Source: Haliclystus octoradiatus
Lineage: Eukaryota; Cnidaria; Staurozoa; Stauromedusae; Haliclystidae
Direction of reading: 5' to 3'
NCBI GenBank assembly: GCA_916610825.1
Contig: OU744453.1
Coordinates: forward strand, 845,001 to 909,000
Length of the DNA stretch: 64,000 nt
The number at the start of each line of letters is the position of its first letter. Positions within the stretch are counted from its first letter, which is position 1. Of this stretch, positions 57,542 through 64,000 are shown piece by piece. The notes under the pieces are model-generated. The model had not been told where the DNA came from and did no database searches. It worked only from the letters and a program-made list of their open reading frames with translations. The position numbers and the translations under genes were made by a program.

Positions 57542-60500
57542 ATGGAGCAAATTAATTCAAAGCAGCAGTCACCGGCAAGACGAAGGAAAACTTCTCCAAA
57601 TTCATCGGGATCAAAACGAAAGAGCAGTATATTTCCTACAAGCTTTAGAAAATTAAAATCTCAATCTTCATCTTCAGCTTCGAAATTTGGTCGTAAATTA
57701 TATTTTGACAAGACTTTTTCGGGTAAGGTGATTTGTATGTTTTTCCTTGTTCAAGATAGACATGGATTTGTAAAAGTTGTACATTCAGCAGTTGATCTCA
57801 AAGTCAACATATAATTCACCCAATTATGCAAAGTTGATTGAAAACTGCGATACATTTCCTCGTTCAATATTCTTTGAAACAAAATCATTGCTCTTTTATT
57901 CACAAAGTACGAAGTATATTTATTTTTGGAAAATGTGGTTAATTTATTTGTGTCCCACATGCCCAAACATTGTTCGTATTTGTACAAACTTTCTAGACCA
58001 GGAGTTGCATAGTTACTTCTTTTATCGCATCGCTGTTGATAAATTAATACGATGAATAGACCTGAATAATTGTGCTTTTAAACTTACAGTTTATCTTGCT
58101 CTTGTGTTTAAAATATCAACAAAATTTCAACACATCGCAACACGTGTGCATGACTGAACGGCATGAAATATGGTTTAGTTTTATAATTATTCCGATAATA
58201 TCATTTCTAAAATCATGGTTTAAGCGAATACAATAACATAATATTTTATCGTCATCCAGAAGTTAAATATTTAATTTCGTTTTGTTATTTTTTAATAGCT
58301 TTTGCTAAATTTGTATTTTACTGACACCCTTTTTTGTTTTAATTGTTCCTTTTGCTGTGAAATTGGCAGCTGGGATTTCTTATCGATGTTGCTAGATATT
58401 TTGACTGCAAATCTTTTACAGTTCGTATTATATTCCGAAAGATCAAATTCTTAGAATATTGAATTATGCTGTTCTCACATTATAATAATTAATATTGTTG
58501 CATCTATAATGGAGAAACGTAGAAGAATATTTAAGAGATCGCGATCAATCGGTAGGCCTACTACTTTGACTTGATTTGTCCTAGCTTGTTTCGTCCTTCC
58601 ATGGTCCTTCGAGTAAGTTTTTCCCAAAACATGCTGCTCTTAAACGCGCGTTATAGTAATCAATGTGACTTTTGTAATTATTTCGCAGCGCCTTCAACAA
58701 ATATTAACAGTGTTATTGATCAATCGGACACAGAAGAAATGGACGAGGTAAAATTTATCAAAAATGACATATAAATTCTGTTTTATTTCAAATCAAACAA
58801 TACATTCTGTGTTCATTTGTTTAGAATCATTATTGTTAGCTTTTCAAATTAGTGTTATGAAATTGAGTATTTCATTAGAACACATAGCTAGCTAGGAACA
58901 CCTGTGCTATGTGATATTGCCTTATAATTTCATCAATCCCAGCCTAATTTGCTTTCAATTTGTAATCGTTTATTTTCTGCGAACAAAATTTAGCTGTCTT
59001 TTAAATATTTAATCAAACTTGAAATGTCACAGTTACATTTGTTTTTTATTGCTTTCGACTCCCATCCATACTATTAAATGTAAGCTGTATTGTTTTTAAA
59101 GCAATATCTACTTTCAATTATTTTAACTCTCTAGCTCTCCTGGTTGTTTCAAGCTGTCATTAAAACTTTATTCCCCTACTCAATGCCAGGATGTGATTTC
59201 CCTATTTAAGACCAAAGAGGGTTAAGTTAAGTCTAGGGGGTTGAAGCCCAATCCCTGCTCAAGTAAATCAAATCCCTGAAGGTTCGCAAAATTTAAGATT
59301 TTGTAGCAAGTTTACAACATTTTTATTTAGGCGTTTATTGATAATTTCTGTTTCAAAAAATCTTACGTTAGAGAGAAAAAATAGTTCAACGATAATCAGT
59401 TTTTTTAAAACTTCTTACAAGCAAATCTTTTTGTTTTCTAGGATAATAAAGACTTTTTTGAAATGATCGGTAGACTTCAGGTAATGCCAATCTACTTATA
59501 TTAATAATACTGTCTGTTTATATATCACAATATTTCTATATTTCTATATTTCTATATTTCGATATTTCGATATTTCGATATTTCTGTGTCTGTCCGCGAC
59601 TTATGTACGTCTTACTGGCGATATAATACGGATAATCCGTTGTCGGGAAATTATGCAAACATTTGTGTCGAGATAACCGTGTACAGTAACAAATTTGTTG
59701 TATGAAAAGTATGGGTCTATGACGTTGTTTTAAAATAATATACTTCATCTGATAATTTATTTGATATCCTTGCATTAAAAAATTCAGAGATTTTGAAAAA
59801 TTTCATAGGTCGATAATCTAGCGGGCAGCCAAATCGAAGTCAAATTGAAATCCCCAGAACAAAAATATTTTGCTTTGAATTTAAAAGCTGCGTGTAAATT
59901 GTTTGAACAAGTGAAACTTAAAACTGAATCAGTTTTATGATAATTAAAACAATACGAAATACTGAGTTACATTGAATTACCAATATAACTAGGCCAGACA
60001 AAATATGTTTTGATATCAAAGAAACGTAGACCTATTTCATGTAGTGTTGATATCAGCAATATAGCGCGGCACAAACGCTATGAAATTAAAGAGACTTTAG
60101 GTCTTAATTTAATTTAATAATGAAACCAAATGCCGTTCATTACTTTTACCAAAATCGAGATACAAAACATTTCACTTTTAAAAAGGCTATTTTGATATAT
60201 AACTTGTGAGAACACTGAGCAAACAATCTGTTTTGAAATGAATAATCTATCGCGGGGCATAAAAACAAATTAACTTGGCAAGAATTTTCAAAATGACGTT
60301 GGCGTTCGATCAATTCGAAAAATATTCAAAGTTCGAATAGATTATCTGTCTACAGTTTAAAATTATAGAGTTTAGAATTAATCAAGGCATTGCACAAAAG
60401 TATTTCTATAATTTATTATTTAATATAAAAATATGAATCATTTGGTTTTGAGCAGGCAGGCATTTATTGTATGGAAGGAATTGTAGGCTTTTATTTTCAG

Positions 60501-63500
60501 ATTTTGCTTCCATAATTAACGAAGGAATTATAGGCATCGATTAAAATTAAAATTTCATTTTGTTGACTTGCTATACGAATAAGACACAGTATGTTACTAC
60601 AGTTTCGAGAATAAAAATAGCGGTGTCTTGTTATTATCGTTGATCAACATTTAATAAAGTTAATTTCAGGTATATCAAATTTAACAAAGTTAAATTGAAT
60701 TTAGCGTATGATTTGTGATAAATAATAATAATTATAATAATTTCAGCGTTCAAAAACTTTGCTTTGAATTTAAAAGCACAAAAACATAATTTAAAAACAT
60801 TTTTAAATAGTTAATACAGTTTGGGTGAGTGTAACAAACCTTGTGTTACAAAAATAAAAGGTGAAAAGGTTGCATGAAATAATCGATCATAGCAAACAAT
60901 ATTTATTAAAATACTACTTACCATTTTCCAAATGAGATCCAAATAAAAACTATACGAGCGGCATAATCTCCGAACAACATTTAAATACATAATAGCGGGT
61001 TCTCTGAGTTAATACACCAATCAATAATAAGTTAACAACCATATTTTATCGAAAGAGAATGTACGCCCGATAAGAATAAAATAAAGATTGTCTTTTATTC
61101 GAAATAATTCTGACAAAAATGATCATTTCATATCGTGATCAAATGCATGGTAAAGTAGATTCATTTTCTACATAGTAAATTATCCTTTTCGTCAGACATC
61201 ATAACATGAGCATTTAAATATTACCATCGGCTGTGGTATTTTATATCTTTGAAGCTGCACTAAACATTTCAACTCTATAAACCATCGCGTCCGTTTCAAT
61301 AAATTCTGAATAAATATGCATATCACGAATCTGGCAAAATGAGTTGTTTTCGTTTTTCTATCAAAATAATTAATTTATTCATGATCATCTTTTCTTTCAT
61401 TCGACATCTGTAATGTATTATAATTAGCGCGTAGAAATATTGAAAACAAGATGTAACATAATATCAATATCGAATTAGTATAGCGATTATTATAGAATTT
61501 TATTTCCTTTTAAAAGAATGTTGATGCTATTATTCTGGAAAATTTGATAACAAAAACCACTATCAGACCAATTTTTCAGATCTTTTTTTTACTTATAAAA
61601 TTTTATTTTCAACGAACTCTTAGTATTTTGATAGACTGCCATGAAAATCACAGGCATATTTGCTGAGATTGCAAAGATCAAAAATATATAGACTCATATA
61701 GTATCATATCATAATATTTTCAGATCATATATATAATTTGAAATTCAATACACGCGCGTGGGTCGGCCTTGTTCAATAATACGTTGTCGAAGCAGTAGGT
61801 TTGTTTATAAGGTCAGTTAAAGCGCTGATATGAGTAAGTAACGGAGTGGCTAATTGGTTAATGCTCTTGTATAATAATTTCAGGGTCGTCAGTTCAAATC
61901 CGCCATTCGGCAACCTTTTATCAACGATTTTTCTTATTATTATTTAATATGAAGCAGTAAATCATTTTTAATTAACAAAAGATATCGTTTGATCATGTTA
62001 ATAACAGAAATCAGTGGACCATGTGTCTTGTTGAAGCTAAATTAATTTAATATTGAATGTATCGCATGCAATGCCACGAGTTTCACTGGCCACACTTTGA
62101 CGGCGTTATTTTGTGAACAGCACATTAGTGTTGTATATATTGCAATAAAGATTTATGAATCCGAACCGAACGCGATCCGATCGTATCGGGTCAGATTCGG
62201 ATTAATATTTTAGGTCTTCGGATCGGATCGGATTTGAAGTGATTTTTTATGGATAGTTTCAGATTTCGAAATTTGACTAAGTATTTGTAATTATAATAAT
62301 TAATGTGTTCTGGCCTCCTTTCAGCACATAAAATAAAGTTTTTCTATGTAGATATAGCTACGTTAAATTATACATTTCAATCGACTCAATTGATGTAAAA
62401 TAAATTAAACTTTTATCAAAGGAATGATTAAGATGTATTGATTAATGCTACATCGTTTCAATGCGTATTGTGTCTCATGATCTCCTCCAGAGTTCATACT
62501 CCGTATTATACAGCGATAGTCAGCTTAGTCAATTGTTTAATTATAAGTGATCTGAAAGTTTTATCATAGAAGGTCCATTATGGACTACACTCGTTGCTAG
62601 TATACTCATATTTCTGAGTTATCGTCATCATCATGACTAATTGAGAATATTGATGATGATACCTATTTTCTTCACAAGACTAATGCCCTCAAAAGATGCT
62701 TGTTAACGTCCATAATTGTGTTTAACATGTAACATACTTCTTAATTCATCATCGTAATCATCATTTATTGAGATAAACCTTTAGTTAGGCCTAGACAGGC
62801 TTTTTTAATACAGTACAATAGCCTATAATGTTTTTCAAAAATACCAATATTAAATAATTAGTCAGTTGACAATAATAATAATACAATAATTGACAACTAC
62901 AATTACCAAAAATTTAAGATATTCAAAAGTTAATTAATTTTTAAATTTTCAAATGGGATGTAGCTCAATCATTTTGAATACGAAATAGCCTATATATAGA
63001 CACACTCCAAAATACTATACAATCCAACCACCCCGGTAGAAAAACTACAAATGAAACACAAAATGATTAATGAAACCCTATTCTATCGTTTAAATGAAAT
63101 CTATCTGTGACATAAGCTAGCTTAGCCTTCTGCAAACCAGTTTTCCACGGATACAAACTTTGTCAGTCCATAGTTAATACCCTCTTTGTTTTACTTGAAT
63201 TTGTGATCTTTTATAACATTATTATATCTGTTTTACTTTTAATTAACAGTCTAACCGTTTAGATGATCAAAGAACGTCTCTTCGAATTAAAGCACCTCCA
63301 GCGAAACTTCCCAAGGTTAGACATTATTTAATAATTTGAAATGTGACTTTATTTTGGAAACTTCACGTTCGCTAATGCTTATAGTTGAGGATAGAGGTCT
63401 ATATCAGATTGGATTATGTAGGGAAGACCGACCATTTGAGTGGGAAGACTTGAGACACTACCGGGGTGACAAGGGTCAGGCCTATTTTTCCAGAATTTCA

Positions 63501-63951
63501 GTACATAACTGACATATAAATTTTAAAGTAGTATCAATGCTGCTGCTCTGATTTAAAAAGTTTATTTGATCAAGATTGAGCCAACAAAGAGCAAATTTAA
63601 TGCAATTTTGAGGAAATCAAGAAATCCAATCCAAATGTGATCAAGAAAACAAATCTGATCCTAAAATAAAAAATTCTATCCAATTCTGTCATTCCGAGAT
63701 AAATTAAATCAGATCGGATTCACAGACCGGTAATTGAGAATGCAATGCACAAAATTGATTGATGATCGCTCTCTGATAATACACAGAAATAAAATTAATG
63801 AGGAGATTACACTGTACCGATATTCCTATTAACAATATCAAATCTATTTGTCTGCTTCTAATAGCCTCTTCCTCCCTTGCCGAATGGTGGTATAAATCAA
63901 AATGGAAATGCCAAACCGGCAGAAAAAAAGAAAGCTGATCTGATTCATGAG
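57542..63951 (+). CDS. GoLoco-motif protein (GPSM/PCP2-like), 3' end beyond the window
   Basis: Exons 57542-57722, 58689-58747, 59442-59480, 63250-63315 and 63865-63951 join in phase (144 codons so far); the last ends at a donor (GAG|GTAACA). The N-terminus is basic and Ser-rich. Exons 3-4 form a GoLoco motif at about residues 84-104, FFEMIGRLQSNRLDDQRTSL, including the DDQR triad whose Arg reaches into the nucleotide site of G-alpha-i/o. GoLoco motifs act as guanine-nucleotide dissociation inhibitors in G-protein signalling and spindle orientation. The following exons are Pro/Lys-rich (APPAKLPK, PLPPLPNGG). No TPR region is seen, which favours a small PCP2/GPSM3-type protein over GPSM1/2, but the rest of the gene is off the window. 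An alternative first exon and an alternative last exon are listed separately. Confidence 0.8.
58509..58551 (+). CDS. Apparent alternative first exon of the GoLoco gene
   Basis: ATG followed by MEKRRRIFKRSRSI, then a donor G|GTAGGC in phase 1, the same phase as the donor of 57542-57722. Both can splice to 58689-58747. Like the other start it is strongly basic. Confidence 0.5.
59529..59586. repeat. Microsatellite (TATTTCTA / TATTTCGA units)
   Basis: Consecutive CTATATTT units shift to CGATATTT units within about 60 bp, in an intron of the GoLoco gene. Confidence 0.85.
59809..59940 (+). CDS. Possible alternative terminal exon of the GoLoco gene
   Basis: After the acceptor TTTCATAG an open frame of 43 codons (VDNLAGSQIEVKLKSPEQKY and on) ends in TGA. 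It is in phase with exon 59442-59480. Used in this way it would replace the SNRLDDQR half of GoLoco and remove the Arg finger. A fragment, TTTGCTTTGAATTTAAAAGC, recurs near 60759. Confidence 0.3.
   Translation, partial: VDNLAGSQIEVKLKSPEQKYFALNLKAACKLFEQVKLKTESVL
59941..63249 (+). other. Large AT-rich intron of the GoLoco gene
   Basis: No exon recognised. It contains a tRNA-like stretch near 61839-61912 that does not fold as a tRNA, a GATCGGATCGG-rich repeat at 62160-62250 and AT-rich runs. Confidence 0.45.
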
Positions 63952-64000
63952 GTAACATGCTATTCTGAAGTTTTATTTCGTTACTTAATTTCAAAAAACA

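Noticed and set aside
61839..61912. tRNA-like stretch (GGAGTGGCTAATTGGTTAATGC ... CAGTTCAAATCCG)
   Set aside because: A- and B-box-like words are present, but the T stem and acceptor stem do not pair, so it is at best a tRNA-derived relic, not a tRNA gene.

Overview
This is a piece of an animal nuclear genome. It is AT-rich, and its genes are split by short-to-medium GT-AG introns that carry many small transposons. The proteins recognised are metazoan (CSTF1, PEX2, LPCAT3, a GoLoco protein, a WAP/VWC secreted protein, a CUT-homeobox protein). Together with an animal-type endoglycoceramidase and the abundant TA-flanked MITEs, they suggest a marine invertebrate. An invertebrate deuterostome such as an ascidian is plausible, but the sequence does not settle the taxon. 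No bacterial features, rRNA genes or CRISPR arrays are present.

Layout, left to right. 785-11062 (minus): the 5' nine coding exons of CSTF1, a cleavage/polyadenylation factor, with the 3' end of the gene off the left edge. Its introns hold an 85-bp tandem array copied from an exon end plus its splice donor, an intronless divergent CUT-homeobox gene (4423-5538), and a young non-autonomous LTR element with a 5-bp target duplication. A 296-bp head-to-head promoter with an RFX X-box-like site separates CSTF1 from a UBX-domain protein (11359-11955, plus). 13032-13706 (minus): an acidic/basic two-part protein of unknown function. 15741-20129 (plus): a six-exon ATP10-type mitochondrial ATP synthase assembly factor, with MITEs and large inverted repeats in its introns. 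23817-29854 (plus): a secreted WAP plus VWC protein. 30911-36819 (minus): PEX2, a peroxisomal RING E3 ligase, of 305 residues. It shares a 338-bp divergent promoter with LPCAT3 (37158-49833, plus), a 17-exon lysophospholipid acyltransferase of 479 residues that can be read completely. 51388-55946 (minus): a four-exon endoglycoceramidase of 494 residues with a hAT-like element in intron 2. 57542 to beyond the right edge (plus): a GoLoco-motif protein with two apparent alternative first exons.

The genes do not form one pathway. They are ordinary housekeeping and secreted genes in head-to-head or tail-to-tail order. Two lipid genes (LPCAT3 for phospholipid remodelling, endoglycoceramidase for glycosphingolipid breakdown) are convergent neighbours. 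The most unusual material is in the introns: exon-plus-donor fragments duplicated in two different genes, an in-frame 63-bp minisatellite, exon-flanking inverted repeats, two GC-AG introns, and a MITE whose first two bases appear to serve as a splice donor.

Exon models were built by hand from splice signals, reading phase and family alignment. No computation or database search was run.
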